Shown: in pieces, positions 8,191 through 15,690 of the stretch | How positions within the stretch are numbered: position 1 is the first letter of the stretch | Layout: the number at the start of each line of letters is the position of its first letter | Assembly: GCF_008086045.1 (NCBI RefSeq) | Contig: NZ_VSEY01000006.1 | Coordinates: 1-64,000 of the forward strand | Source: Nonomuraea sp. PA05 | Lineage (GTDB): Bacteria > Actinomycetota > Actinomycetes > Streptosporangiales > Streptosporangiaceae | Length of the DNA: 64,000 nt | Direction of reading: 5' to 3' | The notes under the pieces: model-generated | The model's database searches: none | What the model saw: only the letters and a program-made list of their open reading frames with translations | What the model was told of the DNA's origin: nothing | Made by a program: the position numbers and the translations under genes

Positions 8191-10167
8191 TCAGCAGCGG
8201 CGCATGAGGTCGCCGTCGGTGTCCACCATCAGGATGCGGTCGTCCGCCGGCCGCCGCCCGACGGTCCAGGCCACGTTCATGGTCAGCGTCCCGGCGGCGG
8301 TCGTGACGCCGCCGGTGGCGCGGCCGTCGCCGGTGGCGCGGCCGGTCCACTGCACGGCGATCTTCCCGCGCCGCACGCCCGGCTCCAGGTCACAAGGGTC
8401 CGAGCGGACGCTGAAGCGGTTGCCGGAGACGGCGATGCCGTTGGTGCCGGAGGCCGAGACGATCTCGCACCGGCCGTCGCACGCCAGCGAGAACGTCCCG
8501 CTGCGCCCTGACCCGAGCCACGCCGACGAGGGCGACAGCCGGGCCACCGGCGGGTCGGGACGGGGCAGGCTCGCCTTGCGCGGCACGGACTCGATCGCCG
8601 ACCCGGCGGCGGTCCGGGTGGTGACCTCGGCGACCCACCGCGAGGGCTCCTCCAGCAGGACGCTCGTCTGCGCGGCGGCCTTGGTGAGCGTGGCGGGGTG
8701 CGACTGGGCGTTCAGCACGGCCCAGATGAGGCCGGCCGCCAGCAGGCCCACGCCCAGGATCAGCCCGAGCCTGGCCACGGCCCTGATCGGGGTGCCCGGC
8801 TCGGGATCGTCGTCCTCGTCGGCCGGGAGCCGCCAGTACTCCTGCCACTGCACGGCGTCCCCGTTGGCCGGTTGCTCCAGGGCGGACAGGGTGATGCCGC
8901 CGTAGCGGATGACCGCGCCCTCGTGGTGGGTGCCGTTGCTCTCGCCCTTGGTGGCGGCGGTGAAGACGAGCTTGTCGCCGTACGCGCCGCCGCGGAAGGG
9001 CCGCGTACGGCTCGGCGGCGTGAACGGATGCCGCCCACGAACGGCAGGCGCACCCGGATGCCCGAGCCCGCCACCGGGCCGCTCCACCTCGCCACCGGGC
9101 TGCTCCGCAGGACGGTCATGCTCGCCGGGCCGTTCCAGCGCCGCGGCCGGACGGTCGCCAGGCTGCCCCGGAGCCACGCCCGGACGGTCGCCGGGCCGGC
9201 CCGGCACCGCGTCCGGGCGGTCGCTGCGCTGGCTCGGAACCGCGTATGGGCGGTGGCCCGGCGTCGCGGCCGGGCGGTCGGGGCCAGCGGGGTGCTCCTG
9301 GTCGGCGGCAGCCGCGCCCGCCGCCGACCAGGGCTTTCCCGGGGTCGCCGTCGTGGGGCCGGCGACCGGGGCGGGCGGCGTGACATCGGCGGCCGGAGGA
9401 GCCGGCGACGAGGAGCCGGTCTCCACCAGCGTGCGGGCCTGCACAGGAAAGCCGTCGGCCCGCCAGAGTGGCCCCTCGCCGGGCAACGGCTGCGCCGACG
9501 CCAGCCGGTTGGGAAGTGTGCCGGGCAGTGCCGCGATGGGCAGGCGGCGCAGCAGCGCGCCCGCCGTCATGGTCCTGGGCGCGGCCCGGCAGGTCGCGCA
9601 GGACTGGATGTGCCGGCCGATCCTGGCCCTGGCCCGCCGTCCGGGGGCGGCGACCCATTCGGCCGTGCGGGCGGTCAGGTCGGGGCAGCCGTCGCGGGAG
9701 CGGGCGGCGATGATCGCGGCGAACCAGGCCTCCAGGCCCTCCGCGGCCCGCGTCACGATGGCGCGCACCTCGGGCTCGGGCAGCTCGAAGATCGCGGACA
9801 GCTCGCGGTCGGCCAGCCCGTGCCGTACGGACAGGTCGAGCAGCTCCCGCTGCGGCCGTTCCAGGGACAGCAGCGCCTCGGGCAGCAGCTCCGACATGCG
9901 GCCGGGCCGCGACCACGAGCCGATGCTCGCGGGCTTGGCGACGACCGCCCGATGGGCTCGGGCCACCGCGTACAGCCAGGGCCGGCGCAGGGCCGGATCC
10001 ACCACGCGATCCGCGTACAGGTGCACCGTCATCGCCGCGCCGGCGACGGCCTGCTCGGCGTCGCCCGCCGCGAGCTCGGTGCGGCAGTAGTCGTAGAGGC
10101 GGGCTCCGTGCTTGTCGCACAGGTCACGAATGGCCTGGCGCGCGTCGTCGGACAGGGTTCGCCACAT
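8191..10167 (-). CDS. ECF-sigma-like protein fused to zinc-binding motif, membrane helix and BACON-like outer domain
   Basis: 658 residues; the ATG is preceded by AGGAGGTGA at 9 nt. Residues about 1-85 resemble a weak sigma region 2. Residues about 95-150 resemble region 4 (ALLSLERPQRELLDL, then ADRELSAIFELPEPEV). Next comes an anti-sigma-type zinc motif HIQSCATC (His-x3-Cys-x2-Cys). A long Pro/Gly/Arg linker with repeated PGDRP units follows. A second folded stretch precedes one membrane helix (LGLILGVGLLAAGLIWAVL). The outside part ends in a Cys-containing beta-rich section like BACON (SPSSAWLGSGRSGTFSLACDG). I infer a membrane-tethered regulator that senses outside the cell. Region 2 is degenerate, so core-polymerase binding is not certain. 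It is last in the apparent 8.2-14.0 kb operon, with its start 50 bp after the monooxygenase stop. Confidence 0.8.
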   Translation of the reverse strand: MWRTLSDDARQAIRDLCDKHGARLYDYCRTELAAGDAEQAVAGAAMTVHLYADRVVDPALRRPWLYAVARAHRAVVAKPASIGSWSRPGRMSELLPEALLSLERPQRELLDLSVRHGLADRELSAIFELPEPEVRAIVTRAAEGLEAWFAAIIAARSRDGCPDLTARTAEWVAAPGRRARARIGRHIQSCATCRAAPRTMTAGALLRRLPIAALPGTLPNRLASAQPLPGEGPLWRADGFPVQARTLVETGSSSPAPPAADVTPPAPVAGPTTATPGKPWSAAGAAAADQEHPAGPDRPAATPGHRPYAVPSQRSDRPDAVPGRPGDRPGVAPGQPGDRPAAALERPGEHDRPAEQPGGEVERPGGGLGHPGAPAVRGRHPFTPPSRTRPFRGGAYGDKLVFTAATKGESNGTHHEGAVIRYGGITLSALEQPANGDAVQWQEYWRLPADEDDDPEPGTPIRAVARLGLILGVGLLAAGLIWAVLNAQSHPATLTKAAAQTSVLLEEPSRWVAEVTTRTAAGSAIESVPRKASLPRPDPPVARLSPSSAWLGSGRSGTFSLACDGRCEIVSASGTNGIAVSGNRFSVRSDPCDLEPGVRRGKIAVQWTGRATGDGRATGGVTTAAGTLTMNVAWTVGRRPADDRILMVDTDGDLMRRC

Positions 10168-10217
10168 CCGGTGTCACCTCCTCCAAGTCGGTACGCGGTC
10201 ACGTGTGGGTCGTGGTG

Positions 10218-11417
10218 CTAGGTCCTCCCGGCAGAGTCGGCGGCGCTCGCGGTCCTGGGAGTGCTCGGCGTGTCCAGCAGAGACGCCTGGGCCAGGTAGG
10301 CCCGGGTGGCGTCCGGGTCGCCGGCGATGGCCCGCAGCCCCGCCATGGCCGCCGCCAGCCGGGCGCTGTCGCGTTCACGCACCCCGGCCAGCCGCGTCTC
10401 GCCGCGCGGGATCACCCGTTGCAGCAGCACCGAGCGGCGCCGCCAGGCCCACGCCTCCAGCGCGGCGGGCCGGGCGTGGCCGCCGAGCACGGCCGCGAGC
10501 ACCTGGCCTGCCTCGGCCGCGTCGTGGATGCCCGCGTTCATGTTCAGCCCGCCGACGGTGGACGTCAGGTGGGCGGCGTCGCCCACGAACAGCACCCGCC
10601 CGCACCGGTACGACGTCAGCACCCCTCTCGACAGCCCGAACCGGTCGGCGCCGGTGATCCTGACCGGCTCGGAGGTCCCCGGCAGGGCCCTGCGGACCAG
10701 CAGGGACAGGTTCGAAGGGGACAGCGGCTCGTGCGTGTCGCAGGGGATCTTGAAGATGATCCGCCAGTGGTCGGGCAGCGCGAGCAGGGTGCACGACTGC
10801 TGCACGTCCCGCACGTACGTCAGCGGCGCCACGCTCGGCAGCAGCCGGTCGAGCGGCGAGTCGGTGAACACCCGCAACGCCTGCGCGGGGCAGGTGGACC
10901 GGGGGAACGGCAGCCCGAGCGAGCCGCGCACGGTGCTGTGCGCGCCGTCGGCGGCGATCATGTACCGGGCCCGCGTCCAGGTGTGGCCGACGCGGACCCG
11001 GATCCCTGTGCCGCCCTCCGCGACGCCGTCCACGTGGGTGCCGAACCGCACGTCCACGTCCGGGTAGACGTTCAGGGCGGCGAGCAGCAGCGGGGTCAGA
11101 GAGGCCTGGTCGGCGTGGATCCTGAACGGGTGCTTGGTCAGGCCGTCGAGCCGGTTCATGCCCATCTCGGCCAGCACGATGCCCGACCGGTCGCGCCACT
11201 GCACCCGGTCCACCACCCGGCCGGCGCCGACCAGCCTGGTGGCCACGCCGAGGTCGTGCAGCAGGTCGAGGGTGGCGGGGTGGAAGGTGCAGGCGCGCGC
11301 CTGCCGGGGCAGCTCGTTCTCGCGCTCCAGCACGGTGACCGGGATCCCGGCCCTGGCCAGGCAGAGCGCGGCCGTCAGTCCGGCGGGCCCGGCGCCGACG
11401 ACGATCACGCCGTTCAT
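10218..11417 (-). CDS. FAD-dependent aromatic-hydroxylase-type monooxygenase
   Basis: 399 residues. It has the N-terminal Rossmann signature VVGAGPAGLTAALCLARAG, the DG motif (IAADGAHSTVRG, about residues 150-161) and the GD motif that contacts the FAD ribityl chain (FVGDAAHLTSTVGGLNMNAG). This is the PheA/TfdB/PHBH-like class, which uses NAD(P)H and O2 to hydroxylate aromatic or polyketide substrates. The ATG at 11417 has GGGAGG 6 nt upstream. That ribosome site and start are a copy of an identical pair 32 bp upstream that overlaps the stop of the preceding gene. It is downstream of the racemase-like gene and upstream of the sigma-like gene, so a shared transcript is likely. Confidence 0.92.
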   Translation of the reverse strand: MNGVIVVGAGPAGLTAALCLARAGIPVTVLERENELPRQARACTFHPATLDLLHDLGVATRLVGAGRVVDRVQWRDRSGIVLAEMGMNRLDGLTKHPFRIHADQASLTPLLLAALNVYPDVDVRFGTHVDGVAEGGTGIRVRVGHTWTRARYMIAADGAHSTVRGSLGLPFPRSTCPAQALRVFTDSPLDRLLPSVAPLTYVRDVQQSCTLLALPDHWRIIFKIPCDTHEPLSPSNLSLLVRRALPGTSEPVRITGADRFGLSRGVLTSYRCGRVLFVGDAAHLTSTVGGLNMNAGIHDAAEAGQVLAAVLGGHARPAALEAWAWRRRSVLLQRVIPRGETRLAGVRERDSARLAAAMAGLRAIAGDPDATRAYLAQASLLDTPSTPRTASAADSAGRT

Positions 11418-11461
11418 GGCCTGCCTCCCCTGACGCCGACGCCGTTCATGGCCTGCCTCCC
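11407..11461 (-). repeat. Duplicated ribosome site and start codon between isomerase-like and monooxygenase genes
   Basis: A 23-bp block (11407-11429) containing GGGAGGCAGGCC, ATG and the first codons of the monooxygenase recurs exactly at 11439-11461, period 32 bp. The upstream ATG (11447-11449) overlaps the racemase-like stop as ATGA but runs into a stop after 11 codons (MNGVGVRGGRP). The downstream copy starts the real enzyme. Confidence 0.93.
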
Positions 11462-12189
11462 ACGCGGGCCGCGGCCGCCATGTGGCGGCGGTACGGCACG
11501 CGGCTGAGCGTCACGTGCCGGCCGACGGCCTTGGACAGGGCCCACCAGGCCACGCAGAGGTTCGAGGTGAGCAGAGTGCGGTCGTTGCCGCTGGTCAGCG
11601 GGCGTAGCACGGGCAGCGTGGGCAGCCCGGTGCCGGTGAAGAGCAGCACGGCGTCGCCGGGCAGCTCCGCCACCTCGACCTGGTCGATCAGCGAGGCTGG
11701 CGTGTGCCCGTAGGGCGAGTACCCGTCGGGCGCGCGTACCTGGACGACCTGGGTGACGTTCAGCCCGGACGTCTTCCAGAACCGCTCGGCCAGGTCCGTC
11801 ACCCACGGCTGGTACGGCGAGACCAGCACGATGTCGCTCACCATCACGTGCTCCAGCGCCTCGCGCGTGGCCTGCGTGGCGGTGGCGAACGGCACCCCGG
11901 TGGCGGCCGTCAGCTCGGCGCACTGCTCGCGGTCCTCCTCGGGGCCGAGCAGGTAGCGGGGCTCGCTGCAGGCCATGACCATCGCGTCCAGCCGCAGGCC
12001 GTCGAACGCGCCGATCATGGCGGGCACGGCCGCGTTGTAGCTCTCCAGCCGGTCGAGCAGGGACGGCCCCGGCCGCGCGGGAAGGCGGGCGACGTGCATG
12101 TCGGCCCGCGAGCCGAGCAGCCTGGTCAGCTCCGGCTCCGCTGACGGGTTCGCGGGCGCCACGAGCACGCCGATTCTGCGGCGGCTCAT
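11446..12189 (-). CDS. Asp/Glu racemase superfamily protein (maleate isomerase / arylmalonate decarboxylase-like)
   Basis: 247 residues. The N-terminal loop APANPSAEPE and the motif MVMACSEPRYL (Cys74) match the maleate cis-trans isomerase/arylmalonate decarboxylase branch. Two-cysteine members have a second Cys in a C-T/G-x-L-R/P-T loop in the C-terminal half. Here that loop reads TGTGLPTLPVL, so the second cysteine is absent. This points to one-cysteine chemistry (a decarboxylase-like proton transfer) rather than a two-base racemase, but the substrate is unknown. The ATG has only a weak GGGG upstream. Its TGA overlaps the first of two duplicated start sites for the monooxygenase, so the two genes were probably translationally coupled before that duplication. 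Confidence 0.82.
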   Translation of the reverse strand: MSRRRIGVLVAPANPSAEPELTRLLGSRADMHVARLPARPGPSLLDRLESYNAAVPAMIGAFDGLRLDAMVMACSEPRYLLGPEEDREQCAELTAATGVPFATATQATREALEHVMVSDIVLVSPYQPWVTDLAERFWKTSGLNVTQVVQVRAPDGYSPYGHTPASLIDQVEVAELPGDAVLLFTGTGLPTLPVLRPLTSGNDRTLLTSNLCVAWWALSKAVGRHVTLSRVPYRRHMAAAARVGGRP

Positions 12190-12248
12190 CGTGTGCCCCG
12201 GACGGTGCGCATGGTTCGTGTCCTCCTGTGCGGGAAGGCGAGAGTGAG

Positions 12249-12479
12249 TCAGTGGGCGGGGTGCCGCAGCATTTCGTCGATCTCGGTGATGGCTTCTACG
12301 GACACCTGCCGGATGCGGCGCAGCCGGTGCACGGTGCGCGCCGATCCCGCCGCCTGTTCCTCGCCCCGTGGTTCCTCGCCTCGTGGTTCCCCGCCCCAGG
12401 ACGGTGGCGGCGCGCCGGGCCTGATGCCCCGCGCGTGAACTTCGTGTGGTTGTGACCTGCGCGACTCGTCGGTGAGCAT
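12249..12479 (-). CDS. 76-aa small protein of unknown function
   Basis: The ATG at 12479 has a perfect AGGAG 5 nt upstream, and that site overlaps the TAG stop of the preceding gene. This supports a real, coupled gene. The protein starts MLTDESRRS, has a Gly/Glu/Arg/Pro middle with a repeated unit (GEEPRGEE, from three imperfect 15-bp DNA repeats), then a basic stretch (ARTVHRLRRIR) and an amphipathic, conserved-looking end (VSVEAITEIDEMLRHPAH). There is no signal peptide and no cysteine. It could be a small regulatory or scaffold protein, or a precursor peptide for the two enzymes downstream; nothing in the sequence decides this. Confidence 0.62.
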   Translation of the reverse strand: MLTDESRRSQPHEVHARGIRPGAPPPSWGGEPRGEEPRGEEQAAGSARTVHRLRRIRQVSVEAITEIDEMLRHPAH

Positions 12480-12487
12480 GATCACTC

Positions 12488-13297
12488 CTATGTGCAGCGG
12501 GTGGTTACTCGGGGTGGTTCTTCAAGGCGGGCCGGTCGTCGCCCGGCCGTGCCGTGTACCCGTTCGAGAGCTGCGCGCGGCCCGGCGAGGGGCCGGCGGC
12601 GCGTCGCCGCCGGCCCCTCCTGTGCCGCGCGTCGGGATCGAGGTCCGATCTGACGTTCCGACGCCCCGGCGACCCGCACCAGCGCCGTGGCGGCGAGCAG
12701 AACGGTGGCCGGCAGGACGGCCATGGGCACGCAGGCGTGCCCGGGTGCCGGCCTTCGCCGGCCGATCGGCACCGTGGCGCCCGTCACGGCGATCGTTCCA
12801 CCCGGTGTCGCTGCCGTACCGATGGTGCCGTCCAGGCCGCAATCACCGGCGTGGACGACCCTGCGGAGCCCGACGCGGCGGACGACCGTGGAGCCGCCCG
12901 GCCGCGGGTCGGCGGCTCCCGAGGAGCCGCTCAGCCGCCGCGGGTCGCGGGTACGCCGCCGCCACGTGTTCAGCGGCAGGGCGGCGGACGTGTCCGCGCG
13001 ACCCGGCGGACGGTAAGAAAGCCAGCCCCAGGCGCCACCCTCCGAGACGGCCAGCACGCCAGCCGCTACCGCGCTGGCCGACAGCACCGCGCCGACTGAG
13101 TCGGGCACGTGCCGCACGGTGCCGGGGGGGTGGGGAAGCGCCGGGGCCAGCGCTGGGAGCGCTGCCACGCGGGCCGCGTACGGATCGCGCCCGCCGCGAG
13201 CGGCAGGCGGCCGTGCGCCGCCGGGTGGCAGCGGTGGCCGGGACGCGGACGGGATGACCGCCGTCGCGCCTCGGCCGGTGGGGGTGAGGAGTCTCAT
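12488..13297 (-). CDS. Ala/Pro/Arg-rich membrane protein of unknown function
   Basis: 269 residues from the ATG at 13297. That ATG overlaps the TGA of the upstream gene as ATGA, which is the main evidence for the start; the same frame runs further upstream only as a shadow of that gene. Two hydrophobic segments are visible: about residues 75-95 (VLSASAVAAGVLAVSEGGAW) and about 200-220 (VPMAVLPATVLLAATALV). They are separated by a basic, Gly/Thr-rich section with three cysteine or CxxD-like positions. No family is recognised. The composition is poorer in acidic residues than a normal cytosolic protein, so I rate it a likely but not certain gene. Its stop overlaps the ribosome site of the 76-aa gene. 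Confidence 0.6.
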   Translation of the reverse strand: MRLLTPTGRGATAVIPSASRPPLPPGGARPPAARGGRDPYAARVAALPALAPALPHPPGTVRHVPDSVGAVLSASAVAAGVLAVSEGGAWGWLSYRPPGRADTSAALPLNTWRRRTRDPRRLSGSSGAADPRPGGSTVVRRVGLRRVVHAGDCGLDGTIGTAATPGGTIAVTGATVPIGRRRPAPGHACVPMAVLPATVLLAATALVRVAGASERQIGPRSRRAAQEGPAATRRRPLAGPRAALERVHGTAGRRPARLEEPPRVTTRCT

Positions 13298-14034
13298 CGA
13301 GCCGTCACCGCGCTTCCGGTGACGCCGCTTTCGGTGACGTCGCTCTCGGCCACGTTCGGCACGCTGACGCAGACCATGCGCTCCGTCAGCCCGGCTCTCG
13401 GGCCGGCCGTCCGCGTACGGGCCGGTCCCGCACCGCCGGCCACCATGCGCGCGACCTTGGAGGCGAGCGCGAGATGCTCGCCGCAGCGCCGGCCCACCTT
13501 GGCCTCCAGGCCGGCCACCTGGGCCAGCCGCAGCCTGATGGGCTCCAGCGACGAGCGCCGTTCGAGTCCGTCGAGGTCGGCCAGTCTGGCCGGCCAGCGC
13601 AGCTCCCCGGCGCAGTGGGCCTCGACCTCGACGGGCAGCTCCGCGGCCGGCGATCCCTCGTGCCGCAGCCGGGTGGCGACCATGACGGCGATGAACGCCG
13701 TCCTGTCGAAGTCGGCCAGCCGTCCCGTGAGGGCCGCGCCGAGCATCCTGACGCGGTGACTCAGGCAGACCGCACTCCACCCGAGCAACAGCAGCCGGTC
13801 GGGGCCCGTCTCGGTGTGCCAGCCCGCCAGCCGCAGCTCGCGGGCCATCCGGTGGTGGAAGCGCCAGCGGTGATCCGGGTCGTCGAGCCAGACCTGGACG
13901 CCACCGAGCGGCAGGCTCGCGACGTGCACGCCCGGCCCGGCCACCGGTCCCGCGACGCGGGCGCAGATGCGCTGGACCACCGGCTCCTGACCAGGGACGG
14001 CCGGGCCGTCCAGGAAGGTCGAATCCATGGTCAC
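13294..14034 (-). CDS. Protein of unknown function, first gene of the operon
   Basis: 246 residues from the GTG at 14034 with AGGAGGT 8 nt upstream; an ATG two codons later is an alternative. Codon bias and a mixed, soluble-like composition support coding in this frame over the overlapping 518-residue frame. It has a Trp/His-rich patch near residues 50-75 (WLDDPDHRWRFHHRMARELRLAGWH), a helical middle (AFIAVMVATRLRHEG) and a Leu/Arg-rich helical second half. The C-terminus is a low-complexity tail with repeated ESDVTESGVTGSAVT. No family is recognised. It is stop/start coupled (ATGA) to the membrane protein that follows. Confidence 0.7.
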   Translation of the reverse strand: MTMDSTFLDGPAVPGQEPVVQRICARVAGPVAGPGVHVASLPLGGVQVWLDDPDHRWRFHHRMARELRLAGWHTETGPDRLLLLGWSAVCLSHRVRMLGAALTGRLADFDRTAFIAVMVATRLRHEGSPAAELPVEVEAHCAGELRWPARLADLDGLERRSSLEPIRLRLAQVAGLEAKVGRRCGEHLALASKVARMVAGGAGPARTRTAGPRAGLTERMVCVSVPNVAESDVTESGVTGSAVTAR

Positions 14035-14133
14035 GTCCGGCCACCTCCTCGCAGGGGGATCTCTCCAGAACCCCTGGGGCCTGTTAAGCCCCAGTTACCA
14101 CGTGCTCCGATAGTCTGCTTCTGTAGGGGGCTA

Positions 14134-14145
14134 TGTCAACTGACA
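14134..14145. promoter_or_regulatory. Short inverted repeat in the promoter gap
   Basis: TGTCA-AC-TGACA lies between the 246-aa gene (minus) and the XRE gene (plus), in the most AT-rich part of the 226-bp gap 14035-14260. It is a plausible operator for the XRE regulator or for the operon, but the arms are only 5 bp. Confidence 0.4.
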
Positions 14146-14260
14146 GTTTGCGCATAAGTTGATACCTGCCTGCGTGGCAGAGCTTGCCCGCATGGCAGGG
14201 GACAGTGGGGCTCGCGTCCCTTACGCTGGACCATGTTCACGGGCGGCTAGGAGGTGTGCC

Positions 14261-15517
14261 GTGGCGAACTTCGCCGAGCGGCTCGATCTCGCGCTGACCA
14301 AGCGCGGCTTCACCGGCGCGCAGGTCGCCTCCGCCCTGACGGAGGCCGGCATCCCGATCACCCGTGCCTACGTCAGCCAGTTGCGCACCGGCAAGCAGAC
14401 CAACCCCACGCTCCAGGTGCTCAGGGCGCTGGCGGCCTGCCTCCAGGTGAGCGTCGGCTGGCTGGTCGGCGACGACTACCTCGAGTCCGGTTCGGTGGAG
14501 GACCTGCAACTGCGCGCGGCCACCATCGGCCTGTCCGCCTCCGGGCTGTCGGAGGGCTCGCTGGCCGTGCTGCGCGGCGTGGTCGAGCTGGCCCGCAAGG
14601 CCGAGGGGCTGCCCGAGGAGCCGGAGCCGACCTCCGACATCCCCGAGGCGGTCGCGCCGCTGAGCGGCCCGCAGCGCCGGGCGCTGGGCAAGCGCCTGCA
14701 CGGCCTGCGGCTGTCTGCGCAGCTCTCCGTCGAGCAGGTGGAGACCGCGATCGGCAGGGGCGCGGCGGCCATCCCCGCCATCGAGGAGGGCCGCATCGCG
14801 CCGCCGCCCATCACCGTCGAGCGCCTGCTGACCGTCTACGGCGTCTGCGTCGCCCCCATCCGCGAGTACGTGCTCTCGCTGGCCAGGGGCGAGCGCGAGG
14901 CCGCCTGGTACGACGCGCAGTCCGTGCCCGTCTGGCTCGCCACCGGCTACGCCCTGGAGGGGCGCGCCACGGTGATCCGCACGTACCACAACCAGTTCGT
15001 CCCGCCGCTGCTGCAGACCGAGGAGTACGCCAGGGCCGCCATCACCGTGGCCGGGCCCGCGACGCTGGGGCAGCAGACGGTGGAGGAGGCGCTCGCGCTG
15101 GTGCTGGCCCGCCAGGAGGCGGTGCCCCGCGACAACGGCGTGGTGCTGTGGGCGGTGGTCGACGAGAGCGTGCTGACGCGCTCGATCGTCGGCCGGCACG
15201 TCCAGCTCCGCCAGCTCGACGTGCTGATCGAGCACGCCAAGCGGCCCAACGTCTCGCTGCACGTGGTGCCGATGGAGGATCCGGCGTACGTGCCGCGCAC
15301 CGGCCCGTTCACCCTCTGGCGCTTCGCCGAGGCCTTCGAGCCCGACATCGCCGCCGCCCATGGCATCGAGTCCGACGCGCTGATCACCGACTCCGCCGCC
15401 GTGGAGGCCTTCCACCAGGCGTTCACGAAGCTGTCGGTGACGACGACCACCCGCGACGAGACCTTCGAGATGCTGAATTACCATCGCGAACGACTTTCGC
15501 GTTCTCTGGGCATCTGA
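14261..15517 (+). CDS. XRE-family regulator with two HTH segments and DUF5753
   Basis: 418 residues from the GTG at 14261 (AGGAGGT, 5-nt spacer). Residues about 1-70 form a Cro/CI-type helix-turn-helix (LTKRGFTGAQVASALTEAGI, then SQLRTGKQTNPTLQVLRAL). A second HTH-like segment sits at about 158-215 (LGKRLHGLRLSAQLSVEQVETAIGRG, then EEGR). Residues about 225-410 are DUF5753 (AWYDAQSVPVWL, YHNQFVPPLLQTEEYARA, the VLTRSIVG region). In actinomycetes such proteins usually stand beside small DUF397 genes or DUF574 methyltransferases; a DUF574 gene follows here. Most relatives have one HTH, so the second is unusual. It is a DNA-binding regulator with unknown targets. Confidence 0.93.
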   Translation: MANFAERLDLALTKRGFTGAQVASALTEAGIPITRAYVSQLRTGKQTNPTLQVLRALAACLQVSVGWLVGDDYLESGSVEDLQLRAATIGLSASGLSEGSLAVLRGVVELARKAEGLPEEPEPTSDIPEAVAPLSGPQRRALGKRLHGLRLSAQLSVEQVETAIGRGAAAIPAIEEGRIAPPPITVERLLTVYGVCVAPIREYVLSLARGEREAAWYDAQSVPVWLATGYALEGRATVIRTYHNQFVPPLLQTEEYARAAITVAGPATLGQQTVEEALALVLARQEAVPRDNGVVLWAVVDESVLTRSIVGRHVQLRQLDVLIEHAKRPNVSLHVVPMEDPAYVPRTGPFTLWRFAEAFEPDIAAAHGIESDALITDSAAVEAFHQAFTKLSVTTTTRDETFEMLNYHRERLSRSLGI

Positions 15518-15534
15518 TCAGTCCAGACCATTCG

Positions 15535-15549
15535 TACCAACCATTGGTA
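15535..15549. promoter_or_regulatory. Inverted repeat upstream of the DUF574 gene
   Basis: TACCAA-CCA-TTGGTA: perfect 6-bp arms with a 3-bp centre, in an AT-rich patch between the XRE gene and the methyltransferase. It is a good operator candidate for the adjacent XRE protein. Confidence 0.5.
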
Positions 15550-15690
15550 ACGTAGGTATATCCATAATCAATGGCTTTTGCGGTTGTCTTTGGCCGTGGG
15601 GCGAGGATCATATGGTCTGGGTCATCGAGTGGGGTCCGAAAGGATCAGCTTTTCCCGAGATAGTGGGCGAGGGGAAAGGGGTAACACTCA

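Noticed and set aside
12488..14044. Single 518-residue open frame on the minus strand
   Set aside because: Its first half is an Arg/Gly/Pro-rich shadow of the 246-aa gene, whereas only the second half (from ATG 13297) has normal composition and a coupled start.
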